Positions 33,710-42,954 of a DNA stretch of 64,000 nucleotides are shown piece by piece (position 1 is the first letter of the stretch; every line of letters starts with the position of its first letter). The stretch is from NCBI GenBank assembly GCA_030066795.1, contig JASJAW010000008.1:1-64000 (forward strand), given 5' to 3'. The notes under the pieces are model-generated. The model worked only from the letters and a program-made list of their open reading frames with translations, was not told where the DNA came from and searched no databases. Both the position numbers and the translations under genes were made by a program. This DNA is from Dinoroseobacter sp. Lineage in GTDB: Bacteria > Pseudomonadota > Alphaproteobacteria > Rhodobacterales > Rhodobacteraceae.

Positions 33710-34918
33710 ATGGGCGTGTTTGTGATGCCGTCGCTTGGATCGGATATGGAGTCCGGGACGCTTGTTGAATGGACCATTAAACCCGGCGACACTGTAAAGC
33801 GCGGCGATGTCGTCGCTGTTGTCGAAACGCAAAAAGGCGCGATTGAGATTGAGATATTCGAAGATGGTACAGTCTCGGAACTGACAGCAGAGTTGGGGCG
33901 AGAATTGCCTGTAGGCGCGCCACTCGCTGTTATTCTCAAGCCGGGCGAGGTTCCACCAGCACCCCCTTCGCCACCTAAAGCGCAGGTTTCAGAGTCCAGC
34001 CCCGCCAGCGCAAGAGGCCTCGATCCTGTCCCTGTGGCAAGCGACACAGCTCCGCCGCTGTCGCCGCCACGTGCAACTCACCCGGACGCCTCGGCTGTCT
34101 CTCCGGCAGCGCGCGTGCGTGCGCGTGAGCGCGGCCTCGATCTTGGCACGCTGTCAGGGAGCGGTCCCGGCGGCGCAATTCTGCTTCGGGATGTCGACGC
34201 TGCGGAGAAAGCTGCTGCGATCCCCACCAGCAACCCGCTCCGTACCGGTTCGCCAATCGCGGAAATGCGCAAGGCAATCGCCGCAGCGATGACCCGGGCC
34301 AAGCAGACGATCCCGCATTTCTACCTGTCGGAAACCATCGACGTGCAACCCGCCATCAATTTTCTGGCGGAAAGAAATGCAGACCGCCTTCCGGCGGAGC
34401 GCGTTCTGTTGGGAGCGCTTTTTGTGCAGGCCACCGCCCGATCAGCCGCAAAGGTCAAATCCGTCAACGGGCGCTACGCTGATGGAGCATTTCAACCTTC
34501 TTCGACGGTCAATGTCGGCGTGGTGGTTGCTTTGCGTGGAGGCGGTTTGGTGGCGCCGGCCCTGATGGATGTGCGGTCCCTCGATCTGGACCAGACAATG
34601 GCCGGTATGCGGGATCTTGTCAGCCGGGCTCGCGCAGGCCGCCTCAGAAGTTCGGAGATGACGGAGGGGACCATCACGCTTTCAAGCCTGGGGGAAACCG
34701 GCGCAGAGGCCATGACCGGCGTCATCTTTCCACCCCAGGTCGCACTGGTTGGCATAGGCGCGCCGCATATCCGGCCTTGGGTCGTTGGAGGCGCGGTTGT
34801 TCCCCGCAGCGTTGTGACCCTGACCATCTCAGCCGACCACCGGGTCAGCGACGGGCGTCAGGTTGCACGTTTCATCACTGAATTCGAAACTCTCATGCAG
34901 GACCCTGAAAACCTATGA
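33710..34918 (+). CDS. Dihydrolipoamide acyltransferase E2
   Basis: This 402-residue protein has three parts. A lipoyl domain is at about residues 1-75, with the lipoyl Lys in VVETQKGAIEIEIFEDG. A proline-rich linker follows, then a peripheral subunit-binding domain (PAARVRARERGLDLGTLSGS, about residues 128-160). The catalytic core is at about residues 180-402, with the active-site SADHRVSDGRQVARF (His-x3-Asp-Gly). ATG at 33710 directly follows the E1 stop. It transfers the acyl group from lipoyl-lysine to CoA or, as the neighbouring acyl carrier protein suggests, possibly to ACP. No E3 gene is in the operon; it is presumably shared with the main complexes. Confidence 0.9.
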   Translation: MGVFVMPSLGSDMESGTLVEWTIKPGDTVKRGDVVAVVETQKGAIEIEIFEDGTVSELTAELGRELPVGAPLAVILKPGEVPPAPPSPPKAQVSESSPASARGLDPVPVASDTAPPLSPPRATHPDASAVSPAARVRARERGLDLGTLSGSGPGGAILLRDVDAAEKAAAIPTSNPLRTGSPIAEMRKAIAAAMTRAKQTIPHFYLSETIDVQPAINFLAERNADRLPAERVLLGALFVQATARSAAKVKSVNGRYADGAFQPSSTVNVGVVVALRGGGLVAPALMDVRSLDLDQTMAGMRDLVSRARAGRLRSSEMTEGTITLSSLGETGAEAMTGVIFPPQVALVGIGAPHIRPWVVGGAVVPRSVVTLTISADHRVSDGRQVARFITEFETLMQDPENL

Positions 34919-35160
34919 CTGAAACCGATTTCCGCGCTGGCTACGTTCAGGAACTGACCCGTATTGCGCCAGATATTGAGGCCGAAGACATCGAGGATAC
35001 GGATCACATTCAGGATGATCTGGAGCTCGACTCCATGGATATTCTGAATTTGGTCACAGCCCTTCACGCGCGGTTCGGCGTTGATATTCCGGAAGCGGAC
35101 TACCCTCAAATCGCTACGGTCGAACTGGCTGTTGCCTATCTTTCAAAGCGAGCGGCTTAG
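34915..35160 (+). CDS. Acyl carrier protein
   Basis: This 81-residue acidic four-helix protein has the phosphopantetheine-attachment motif LELDSMDILNLV, with Ser in DSMD, about residues 36-47. Helix 1 (YVQELTRIAPDIEAEDIE) and helices 3-4 (ADYPQIATVELAVAYL) match. Its start overlaps the E2 stop (ATGA). A dedicated ACP coupled to a 2-oxoacid dehydrogenase and an acyl-CoA ligase is unusual and is the main reason to look at this operon. The housekeeping AcpP is normally encoded with fatty-acid genes, so this is a second one. Confidence 0.88.
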   Translation: MTETDFRAGYVQELTRIAPDIEAEDIEDTDHIQDDLELDSMDILNLVTALHARFGVDIPEADYPQIATVELAVAYLSKRAA

Positions 35161-35288
35161 CCACCTCTATCGAGCTTCGCTCGTCGCATTGTCTTTCTGT
35201 TGCCATCTTGAAGCTCTCGCAGCCCCAAGCGCATGAGAAATTGCGATGCGACTGCGTGATCTGGACAGAAGACAGCGCTGTAAGAAAC

Positions 35289-37247
35289 CTAGAGCGCAAT
35301 ACGATATCGCGCGAAACCTTCCGGTGTCTCACCGGCTGGCTCGATATTCACTCCATCCACCGCGCCGATGTACGGCTCTGCCGCAGGACCAGTGTCAAAC
35401 AGCAAGGTGGTTCCGGGCATCGGCGCAAATGTCCAGTTGGCGTCCGCCGACGGGCTGATCGTGCCCTGATCGACGATGTAACGTACGATGACGTCGCGGT
35501 TGGTATCGGGTCCCTCGAAGATCACTGTGCTTGGGTTTGCACCAGGGAAATGGCCGCCACCGCCGGCCCGATAGTTATTTGTGGCGACGATGAACTCCTG
35601 CTGCGGATCGATCGGTTCGCCCTGGAACGTTAGATTAATGATCCGATGCGCATCGGCATTCACCACTTCGCCATCATTGTTGTAACGTGAGGGTTGAGAA
35701 AGATCGATTTGATACTGAACCCCATCGATCACGTCGAAATTATAAGACGGGAAATCGGGGTTCAGAAGGACCTCGTCAGTAGCACCAGGCGTGATCCGGT
35801 TGAACATTCCAGCGGAGCGTTCAAGCCATTCGCGCACCTCCGCCCCGGTAATCCGCACAGCACGCACGGTGTTGGGGTAGAGGTAGAGGTCAGCGACGTT
35901 CTTGATCGCGACCGGTCCGGCTGCCACGTCGGTGTAGTATTCCGGTCCACCCCGGCCACCTGCCTTAAACGGCGCGGCTGCGGAGAGGATCGGCAAGCCC
36001 TCGAACTGCGTGCCGGCCATCATCTGTTCAATGTACCAGGTTTGTGCATTCGACACGATCTGAACAGACGGATCGTCTGCGACGAGGGCGAAATAGGAAT
36101 GCAGGGGTGCGTCGGTCTGACCGACTTCGGCCCGCACGTAAGCGAGTGTTGCCTCATGTTCCGCCTCAACCGATGAAAGAACCTCCGGGTCGCTTTCCAC
36201 AAGCGCGGTGATCGAGCGATCCTCCTCGCGCCTGTAGATCGGGCGTGCCTCCGACATGTGGGAAGAGATGCGCCATGTGTTGCCATCCCGCTCCAACATA
36301 AGATCTACGAGGCCCATATGGCTGCCCCAGAACCCGGCCATGACACCGGGTTTGCCCATAATCGTGCCGGCTTCCACGTCGACACCAGGCGTTTCGGCGT
36401 AGTCGGGACCTGGAAATACGCGATGGTGATGACCTGTCAGGACAACATCAATTCCATCTATAGCCGCAAGCGGAACAGAGGCGTTCTCCATCATGTCGCT
36501 GTGGTCCGCGGCACCAATGCCGGAGTGGGACAGTGCGACGATGATCTCGGCGCCGTCCTCCCGCATCTGCGGCACATAGGCCTGCGCCGCGGCAACAATA
36601 TCGCGGACCTGCACGTTTCCTTCGAGATGGCGGCGGTCCCAGGTCATGATTTGCGGCGGCACAAACCCGATGATCCCGATACGGATGGGATGGGTCTCAC
36701 CTGCGCCGTCCGTGAGCGTTCGGTCGAGGATCACATAAGGTGGCACCAGTGTCGTGTCTGCAGGGGCGCTGCCTGCCATTTCGGTGGCGACATTGGCACA
36801 GACCACAGGGAAGGACGCCGCAGCGACGGAGTTCATCAGGAAAGGCAGCCCGTAGTTGAACTCATGGTTGCCAAGCGTCGAGGCATCGAAGCCGATCGCA
36901 TTCATCGCCGCGATCATCGGGTGTAGGTCGCCCTCGGACATGCCCCGTTCATAGGCCATGTAATCACCCATCGGGTTGCCCTGGATGAAATCCCCATTGT
37001 CGAGCAGAAGCGAATTGGTTGACTCGCCCCGCACGCCCTCGATCAAGGACGCGGTACGGGCCAGACCCACGGTGTCGACCGGCCGGTCACCGTAGTAGTC
37101 GTACGGGAAGACATGAACGTGAATGTCTGTCGTTTCCATGATCCGAAGATGTGCCTGACCGGCCCGAGCTTGCGCCGAGAACGGGTGGAGTGCGATGAAA
37201 CCTGCGCTCGCGGCTAGAAACCCGCGACGATCCAGAAGAATGGGCAT
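35289..37247 (-). CDS. 2',3'-cyclic-nucleotide phosphodiesterase / 3'-nucleotidase (CpdB-like)
   Basis: This 652-residue periplasmic enzyme has a twin-arginine-type leader (LDRRGFLAASAGFIALHP). The N-terminal metallophosphatase domain shows TTDIHVHVFPYDYY (Asp-x-His), LDNGDFIQGNP, GNHEFNYGLPF and TGHHHRVFPGPDY. A C-terminal 5'-nucleotidase domain begins near residue 400, with AAAPFKAGGRGGPEYY. It degrades extracellular nucleotides, including 2',3'-cyclic ones, to salvage phosphate and nucleosides. It is convergent with the ACP gene, 128 bases apart. Length is normal. Confidence 0.9.
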   Translation of the reverse strand: MPILLDRRGFLAASAGFIALHPFSAQARAGQAHLRIMETTDIHVHVFPYDYYGDRPVDTVGLARTASLIEGVRGESTNSLLLDNGDFIQGNPMGDYMAYERGMSEGDLHPMIAAMNAIGFDASTLGNHEFNYGLPFLMNSVAAASFPVVCANVATEMAGSAPADTTLVPPYVILDRTLTDGAGETHPIRIGIIGFVPPQIMTWDRRHLEGNVQVRDIVAAAQAYVPQMREDGAEIIVALSHSGIGAADHSDMMENASVPLAAIDGIDVVLTGHHHRVFPGPDYAETPGVDVEAGTIMGKPGVMAGFWGSHMGLVDLMLERDGNTWRISSHMSEARPIYRREEDRSITALVESDPEVLSSVEAEHEATLAYVRAEVGQTDAPLHSYFALVADDPSVQIVSNAQTWYIEQMMAGTQFEGLPILSAAAPFKAGGRGGPEYYTDVAAGPVAIKNVADLYLYPNTVRAVRITGAEVREWLERSAGMFNRITPGATDEVLLNPDFPSYNFDVIDGVQYQIDLSQPSRYNNDGEVVNADAHRIINLTFQGEPIDPQQEFIVATNNYRAGGGGHFPGANPSTVIFEGPDTNRDVIVRYIVDQGTISPSADANWTFAPMPGTTLLFDTGPAAEPYIGAVDGVNIEPAGETPEGFARYRIAL

Positions 37248-37448
37248 TGGAAATCTCCCCGTCTATTCGACTTAAAATATAGTGGTAGGCTACCTCACTC
37301 CGGACGCTTCTCCAAAGACGAAGATATTTAAAGAGGCGGAGCATGGCCTCAACGGTCATCAACATCCGACTTGCGGACCGAACGGAGAGTCCTGAGACCT
37401 CCAGAAACTTAAGAACGGAGCGGAGGTAACTCCCTCGACATATCCGAC

Positions 37449-38435
37449 TTAGGACGGGATCGGCGCGCTTTCTGCGATCAGGCCTTTTGCTTTCAGGCTT
37501 TTCCAGAAATCCATGGGAATCGTTGTGGTAAACCACTCGATAATTTCCAGCAATTCAGACTTGTTACGAGGTCCGGGAATAACCGAGGTCACAGAGTGGC
37601 TTCCCAGCGGGAATTGAAGCGCTGCTGCCGCCAGCGGAACTGAGAATGTCTTAGCTTCATCCATGAGTTTGCGGACTTTGGTGACGACTTCGGGAGGCGC
37701 CTTGGCGTAGTTCCACGTGTCTCGACCAACGAGAATGCCGGAGTTGAATGGGCCTCCACAGATGATCGTGGTGCCCGCCGCGTCACAGGCGGGAAACAGT
37801 TCGTCAAGGGCGGTCTGTTCCAGAAGCGTGTAGCGACCGGCCAGCAGAAAGACATCCCAGTCACCGATCGCAAGCGCCTCCATGCAGGCGGCGTTCTCGT
37901 TGACACCGATCCCAATTGCTTTGACTGCACCCGAACTGCGCAGTTCATCCAAGGCCCGGTACCCGCTCTGCTGCAGATCACCGAAGTGGCGGGCATTTTC
38001 AGTCCCGTGCTGCATCTCTCCAATGTCGTGAACGAACAGAATGTCGACGCGGTCCAGGCCCAACCTTTGCAGGTTGTCCTCGTAAGCGCGCATGATGCCG
38101 TCATAGCCGTAGTCATAAACGACGTGAAACGGCAGAGGATCGACCATGCCAAAATCCATAGGGTTTTCAACAGCACCTGGCCGCAACAGTCGACCCACCT
38201 TGTCCGAAAGCACATAGTTGTCGCCACGCAAAACGTCGCCCATCACGCGTTCTGACCTGCCAAAGCCATACCACGGAGCCGTATCGAAATAGCCAAGACC
38301 CACGTCCTTTGCTGCCTGGACAATTTCGGCAGCATCCTGGTCAGTTAGATCAACGAAATTTCCGCCCAACGGCGCTCCGCCTAATCCAAGCGTGTCGATC
38401 AGGAGGCCCGTCCGCCCAACTTCTCGCTTTTCCAT
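37449..38435 (-). CDS. Aldo/keto reductase (D-threo-aldose / L-fucose dehydrogenase type)
   Basis: This 328-residue NAD(P)-dependent oxidoreductase has a TIM-barrel with active-site segments GLGYFDTAPWYGFGRSERVM (Asp, Tyr), LDRVDILFVHDIG and AIGIGVNENAACM. The pattern LGLGGAPLGGNFVDLTDQDA near the N-terminus marks the aldose/fucose dehydrogenase branch, which converts sugars to lactones. AGGAGGGTCGCA precedes the ATG at 38435, so the ATG at 38537 is not used. It is downstream of the GMC oxidoreductase; both are oxidative sugar-type enzymes. Confidence 0.88.
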   Translation of the reverse strand: MEKREVGRTGLLIDTLGLGGAPLGGNFVDLTDQDAAEIVQAAKDVGLGYFDTAPWYGFGRSERVMGDVLRGDNYVLSDKVGRLLRPGAVENPMDFGMVDPLPFHVVYDYGYDGIMRAYEDNLQRLGLDRVDILFVHDIGEMQHGTENARHFGDLQQSGYRALDELRSSGAVKAIGIGVNENAACMEALAIGDWDVFLLAGRYTLLEQTALDELFPACDAAGTTIICGGPFNSGILVGRDTWNYAKAPPEVVTKVRKLMDEAKTFSVPLAAAALQFPLGSHSVTSVIPGPRNKSELLEIIEWFTTTIPMDFWKSLKAKGLIAESAPIPS

Positions 38436-38572
38436 TGCGACCCTCCTTTTTGAAACCATCATAGCACGAACAATATCGAAGAACGGGTGCGCGGCCCCCG
38501 GGCTCGCCGCGGCTGTCCCAATACATCGGAATAGCAAGCGACGTCTTCGCGGACCAAACGCTCTGACAGGCC

Positions 38573-38599
38573 ATCATAGCATTCGCAAGAGCGCGTCAA
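38573..38599 (-). promoter_or_regulatory. Possible promoter of the aldo/keto reductase
   Basis: On the minus strand, TTGACG (38599-38594) and TATGAT (38578-38573) are spaced by 15 bases, slightly short for sigma70. The predicted leader to the ATG at 38435 is about 130 bases. The pair overlaps no gene and follows the terminator of the upstream oxidoreductase. Confidence 0.35.
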
Positions 38600-38604
38600 G
38601 TATA

Positions 38605-38627
38605 CGGCCCGCTGCAAAGACGGGCCG
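38605..38627 (-). terminator. Stem-loop after the GMC oxidoreductase
   Basis: CGGCCCG (38605-38611) pairs with CGGGCCG (38621-38627), with a 9-base loop, about 30 bases after the minus-strand stop at 38658. It probably ends the oxidoreductase transcript. Confidence 0.5.
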
Positions 38628-38657
38628 CATTTTCGAGGGATTTCTCCAATCGGGAGA

Positions 38658-40229
38658 TCAGATGTTCTGAGCTGCCATTTCGCGCGCGATGTGATCGGCT
38701 TGCCGGATTGCCAGCGCTACGATGGTCAACGTCGGGTTCTCTGCTGCACCGGTTGTAAATTGCGAGCCATCTGACACGAACAGGTTAGGGATGTCATGGG
38801 TCTGACCCCACTTGTTCACCACTCCGTCCCGCGGGTTCTCGGACATTCGGTTGGTGCCGAGGTTGTGTGTGCTGGGGTAGGGCGGGGTCGGGAAGGTGCG
38901 GGTCGCACCCACGGCGTTATAAATCGCCTGACCCTGTTGCCACGCATGCTCGCGCATCGCGATGTCATTGGGGTGATCATCGAAATGCACATTCGGTGCG
39001 GGCAACCCGTACTGATCCAGCACATCGGTGTTGAGCGACACGCGGTTGGTTTCCTGCGGCATGTCCTCACCAACAAGCCACATACCGGCCATGTTTTCAT
39101 AGCCGTCCAGAGCCGCCGTGAAGTCGCGTCCCCAACCGCCCGGGTTCAGGAAGGCCGCCATGAAGGGCAGACCGAGCGACAGGGTTTCCATCTCGTACCC
39201 GCCGACGAAACCACGGCTCGGATCATGACGGCTCTCATCAGTGATGATGCCTGCCATGGTAGTACCGCGCCACATCCGTACCGGTTTGTCGAACACCGCG
39301 TAGACCGAGGCCGTCATGTGGCGCATGTAGTTGCGCCCGACCTGGCCTGAACTGTTGGCAAGACCGTCGGGGAACATGGACGAGGCCGAGTTCAGCAACA
39401 GACGTGGGCTTTCGATGGAGTTGCCCGCGACCGCCACAACACGCGCCTTCTGCAGCTGCTGATTGCCGTCTTTATCGGCGTAAAGCACGCCGGTTACCTT
39501 GCCGCTGTCGTCATGCTCGATCTTGAGCACATGCGCCTGCGTGCGCAGCTCGTAGTTGTCGGTGTCAAGCGCCTTGGGGATTTCGTCATAGCTCGGCGAC
39601 CATTTCGCCGCGACCTTGCAGCCCTGGAAGCAAAAGCCCATTTGCTGGCACGGTGTGCCATCGGGGCCTTCCTGGCTTTTGATTGCCATCCGGCCGGTAT
39701 GGACGTCCTGATATCCCAGTGCCTGTGCACCGGCTTCAAACACTTTGAAGTTGTTGTTCCCGGGCAGACCAGGCCGGTCGCCCGTGCGGGTCACATGCAG
39801 CTTGTCTTCCGCCTTGGTGTACCAAGGGTCCATTTCGGCTGCATCGATTGGCCAGTCCAGCAGGCTTGCACCAGGGACATTTCCATAAACCGTGCGTGTC
39901 TTCCATTCGTGTTCTTGAAAGCGCAGGGATGCACCGGCCCAATGCACGGTGGAGCCGCCGACGGATTTCACGATCCAAGCCGGCAGGCCCGAGAAATCGC
40001 GACTGACCCTCCAGTCGCCCGAGGTCGTCCGTGCATCCAGCCACGCCAGCTGGCCAAAAGAGGCCCACTCGTCCTGGATGAAGTCCTGCGGCTCATGATA
40101 TCCGCCTGCTTCGAGCGATACGACTTTGACACCTTTTTGCGCCAGCTCATTGGCAAGCGTGCCACCGCCTGCGCCGGTGCCGATAACGACGACCACGCTG
40201 TCGTCGTTCAGATCGAACGTTGTTGCCAT
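38658..40229 (-). CDS. GMC-type FAD oxidoreductase (gluconate 2-dehydrogenase large-subunit type)
   Basis: This 523-residue FAD enzyme has the dinucleotide motif VVVIGTGAGGGTLANELA at the N-terminus and the GMC-type substrate regions SVGGSTVHWAGASLRFQ and PYPSTHNLGTNRMSENPRD (active-site His-Asn). The length fits the gluconate/alcohol dehydrogenase group, which works in the periplasm with a small Tat-exported subunit and often a c-type cytochrome. The small subunit is the next gene upstream, 14 bases apart; no cytochrome gene follows. GGAGGAGAGTACC precedes the ATG at 40229. The electron acceptor and substrate are open. Confidence 0.9.
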   Translation of the reverse strand: MATTFDLNDDSVVVVIGTGAGGGTLANELAQKGVKVVSLEAGGYHEPQDFIQDEWASFGQLAWLDARTTSGDWRVSRDFSGLPAWIVKSVGGSTVHWAGASLRFQEHEWKTRTVYGNVPGASLLDWPIDAAEMDPWYTKAEDKLHVTRTGDRPGLPGNNNFKVFEAGAQALGYQDVHTGRMAIKSQEGPDGTPCQQMGFCFQGCKVAAKWSPSYDEIPKALDTDNYELRTQAHVLKIEHDDSGKVTGVLYADKDGNQQLQKARVVAVAGNSIESPRLLLNSASSMFPDGLANSSGQVGRNYMRHMTASVYAVFDKPVRMWRGTTMAGIITDESRHDPSRGFVGGYEMETLSLGLPFMAAFLNPGGWGRDFTAALDGYENMAGMWLVGEDMPQETNRVSLNTDVLDQYGLPAPNVHFDDHPNDIAMREHAWQQGQAIYNAVGATRTFPTPPYPSTHNLGTNRMSENPRDGVVNKWGQTHDIPNLFVSDGSQFTTGAAENPTLTIVALAIRQADHIAREMAAQNI

Positions 40230-40243
40230 GGTACTCTCCTCCC

Positions 40244-40768
40244 TCAGACCCAATCGACGTCGTCGAAGCCGCGGTTGATGTAACCGCCCTTGGTGAAGCT
40301 CTCGCCTTCATAGCCAAACAGAGGCCAGACCTCTTTCTGGTTATACAGGCCGGTCACCAACCCTCCGCGGATCTGCTGGAAGAAGGGGCTGTTTTCCATG
40401 CCGCGCAGAATGTCCACACGGTCGCGTTCCCAGCCCATCGCAAGATAACTGTCATAGCCTGCGTTGCGGGCGGCTGCGTTCAAATCGTTGATGCCCAGTT
40501 CAATTGTGCCGGCGTCATCATCTGTGTCATAGCCTTTGACTGCTGCGGCGTAGTATTTGTCGCCAACATGGTCATGCGGATAGATATCGCGGGCCATTTG
40601 TACGAGCGTGGCAAAGGTTTCGGGTTTAATCGCGGTCAACTCGGTGGCCCAGGCCGCATCGCGCCCCGCCACGAACCCCGCGCCAACGACAAAACTCGCG
40701 CTTGCTGCAGTGGCGCGGGACAAAAGCTCCCGCCGTGTCAGGCCTTTCGGCCCTTTGGTCTCAATCAT
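40244..40768 (-). CDS. Gluconate 2-dehydrogenase subunit 3 family protein
   Basis: This 174-residue Tat-exported protein has a leader with LTRRELLSRATAASASF (cleavage near residue 43). The mature part contains IYPHDHVGDKYYAAAV and NSPFFQQIRGGLVTGLYNQ, the subunit 3 features that end in GGYINRGFDDVDW. It carries the GMC subunit to the periplasm as a hitchhiker and stabilises it. The two genes are adjacent on the same strand. Confidence 0.87.
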   Translation of the reverse strand: MIETKGPKGLTRRELLSRATAASASFVVGAGFVAGRDAAWATELTAIKPETFATLVQMARDIYPHDHVGDKYYAAAVKGYDTDDDAGTIELGINDLNAAARNAGYDSYLAMGWERDRVDILRGMENSPFFQQIRGGLVTGLYNQKEVWPLFGYEGESFTKGGYINRGFDDVDWV

Positions 40769-40815
40769 TCTGTTCCTCCCAAAGTGTTTTGCGCGGTCTC
40801 CTCAAACCGCGCAGC

Positions 40816-41211
40816 TTACTGAAAGCGTCCGCTCCTCTCGAGAACTTCGATCTGGTAGCCGTCTGGATCGGCCACAAAGAAAAAGCGCCCGACGAGCTTT
40901 CCGTCCGGCGCGAATTCGACAAGTTTTCTGGGGCTTAAACCTTCCGCTTCAAAGCGGGCGTGTTCTGCGTCGAGATCATCGACCGAGACCGCGAGGTGGC
41001 CATAGCCATTGCCCAGGTCGTAGGGCTCGGACTGCCCTTTGTTCACGGTCAGCTCCAGCTCGAAGCTTTGTTCCGAATTACTGAGGTAGATCAGGGTAAA
41101 GTCGGAAAAATCCAGCCTGTCGGCCACTTCGAGCCCAAAAGCGCGTTTGTAGAAATCAAGCGTTCGCGTTTCGTCCAGAACGCGGATCATGCTGTGGATT
41201 GCTTTTGCCAA
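40816..41211 (-). CDS. Glyoxalase I / lactoylglutathione lyase family protein
   Basis: This 131-residue two-module protein has metal and fold residues in the pattern AIHSMIRVLDETRTLDFYKR (His) at the start, SFELELTVN (Glu), YGHLAVSVDDLDA (His) and DPDGYQIEVLERSGR (Glu). These are the four ligands of lactoylglutathione lyase. It detoxifies methylglyoxal as the glutathione hemithioacetal. It sits 48 bases upstream of the oxidoreductase subunit genes, so could be the first gene of their operon. Confidence 0.88.
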   Translation of the reverse strand: MAKAIHSMIRVLDETRTLDFYKRAFGLEVADRLDFSDFTLIYLSNSEQSFELELTVNKGQSEPYDLGNGYGHLAVSVDDLDAEHARFEAEGLSPRKLVEFAPDGKLVGRFFFVADPDGYQIEVLERSGRFQ

Positions 41212-41314
41212 TCCGTCCTCCCGTTTTGGTGTCTGTGAGAGAACAGCGTAAGCCTCAGGCCAATAGGGCCGGGTAGTAGCGTTTTACTACTGCCCAAAAT
41301 TTATGCAAATGCTC

Positions 41315-41605
41315 TTATTCCGCCGCGATGTTTTTGGAGGTAACGGGCTGATTTTCAATGTAAAGCAACGCGGTGCAGCGCAAAAGGGATGTAAAGTTCG
41401 AGGGTTCTCCACGGGCTTGCAAAACTTCCGAATGCAAGGTCGAGATAAATGCGGGAGTGGTCACACGCTCGCTCTCGGCGATCGCGTCGAGAATGGCCCA
41501 GAAACTGTTTTCCAACCGGATCGAAGTGCTTTGCCCATTCAGGCGCAACCGCCGCGTTGTGCATGCGTAGCGTTCCGGGTTCTGGTGAGAGAAAATCTGG
41601 CACAT
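41315..41605 (-). CDS. Ribbon-helix-helix domain protein
   Basis: This 96-residue protein has a central segment RRLRLNGQSTSIRLENSFWA and then LDAIAESERVTTPAFISTL, the pattern of the RHH_4 (PF13467-like) family, with a beta-strand followed by two helices. The C-terminal LRCTALLYIENQ also matches. Such proteins are small DNA-binding regulators, but targets are unknown. The start at 41605 is the best ATG in this frame. It is upstream of the glyoxalase gene, 103 bases apart, on the same strand. Confidence 0.75.
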   Translation of the reverse strand: MCQIFSHQNPERYACTTRRLRLNGQSTSIRLENSFWAILDAIAESERVTTPAFISTLHSEVLQARGEPSNFTSLLRCTALLYIENQPVTSKNIAAE

Positions 41606-42103
41606 GGCTGGACATCCTTTCGCTTTCCCTAAAGGAAGCCTAGCCCGCGGGTTTTGCCCTGTCCATTATGCATCCGCAGCGGACCAGTTAGCAAACGAGC
41701 GCACTGAGGTGTCTGTTGCCGGTTCTCCAAAGATATCTGATCGGCTAAGTTAGTCGGTCTAGGTACAAATGGATCGTCCCGCCAGAACAGGCGTGAGAGT
41801 CCGCGTAGTGCAGCCATAGCACTTCTACGACGTTCTATTCGGAGGGCTGTCGCTTGCCGAAGTCGCCGCCCAGCGGTTCCGCGAGGCGTTAGAGAAGTGA
41901 CTTTCGTACATCCTCCAAGATACACAGGGGATCGTACATATTGGTGTTACCAGGCGTTAAGATACTACCGTACTCTGCTTTCTCTCAGAAGCATCGCACC
42001 CATGGCCGGAAGTGCTTCTTTAAAGGCCTTGGTCCCTTCCATAACAGGAGGCAATGCTAGACGCTTCAGTTAAAGCGCGGGCGACTGGGCTGTAAGACCT
42101 GGG
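41606..42103. other. Intergenic stretch with a short coding-like tail
   Basis: About 500 bases without a supported gene. A frame at 41823-41900 (+) reads FYDVLFGGLSLAEVAAQRFR and ends ALEK before a TGA; its amino acid content looks like a genuine C-terminus, but no start or homolog can be named. It may be a leftover of a deleted gene. The remainder shows nothing. Confidence 0.4.
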
Positions 42104-42481
42104 TCAGCTTTGCTCCATAGGACCGCCAGCATCCTTCCATGCGGAAATGCCACCAACGTTAGAGACGCTTTGGAAGCCCATGTCCAACAACGTTTTTCCG
42201 CTCAATGCAGCCTGTCCTCCTGCACCGCAGACAAGAACGATATCGGCATCTTTTTTCAGATTTGGATCATGCAGAGGGTGCGTTTCATCAGCCTTGAACT
42301 CAAGCATTCCGCGCGTTGCCAGTACCGCTCCTGCTATTGTACCGGACTTTGCGACATCCGCACTGTCGCGCACATCAACAAAGACGGAGTTTCCCGCCTT
42401 GTGTTTCTGGATACCCGTTTCCGCTGAGATCTTGGGCACGACTGCATTTGCTTCTTCCAGGTAGTCATTGGCCGTTTTCAC
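42104..42481 (-). CDS. Rhodanese-domain protein
   Basis: This is a single-domain rhodanese of about 125 residues. It has SVFVDVRDSADVAKSGTIAG (the CH2A-like region) and the catalytic cysteine loop VLVCGAGGQAALSG. The GTG at 42481 is preferred because AAAGGGG precedes it by 7 bases; an ATG at 42505 would add eight residues. It transfers sulfane sulfur or binds cyanide-type ligands. It stands alone upstream of pqiA. Confidence 0.85.
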   Translation of the reverse strand: MKTANDYLEEANAVVPKISAETGIQKHKAGNSVFVDVRDSADVAKSGTIAGAVLATRGMLEFKADETHPLHDPNLKKDADIVLVCGAGGQAALSGKTLLDMGFQSVSNVGGISAWKDAGGPMEQS

Positions 42482-42954
42482 TTTGCAACCCCTTTGCCAT
42501 TTCATGCCCGGTGATTTTCAGTCTACCTGAGAAAAAATGCAAGACAGACACGAGCTCCGAGCGTTCTTCAAACGAAATGCGAAGCTCTGTTCTAGGTTAT
42601 GTCAGCCCTTGTTTATGCTTCAGGTGAACGTCCGCTTTCCGCACTTATGAGGCATCTGACAATTGAAATCGGATGAAAGCTTTGAGAGGGAAGCAATGAT
42701 GCCAGTTCTTGTTGTTTTCAATCGGCATTATACGCTTTGAAAAGTGGGCGTGGCACACGGGGAACCACTTCGATTTACATGGCCTCTTGAGACGGTCTCC
42801 AGGATTGTTCCTGTGATTTCAGCGCAAGACCAAACCGAACGGCACTATGGGATCGCGCATCGAATTGGGCTTGTTCCAACGCGAATTGAGCGCCACAGTC
42901 CCGCGCGGAACCAAGTATATCCGAAACACTCAGTCAGCGAGATCGCGCGTGGAG
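42482..42954. other. Intergenic region between rhodanese gene and pqiA
   Basis: About 470 bases. It must carry divergent promoters of the rhodanese gene and of the pqi operon, but I cannot fix their boxes. Open frames crossing it are shadows of the following gene or chance. Confidence 0.45.
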
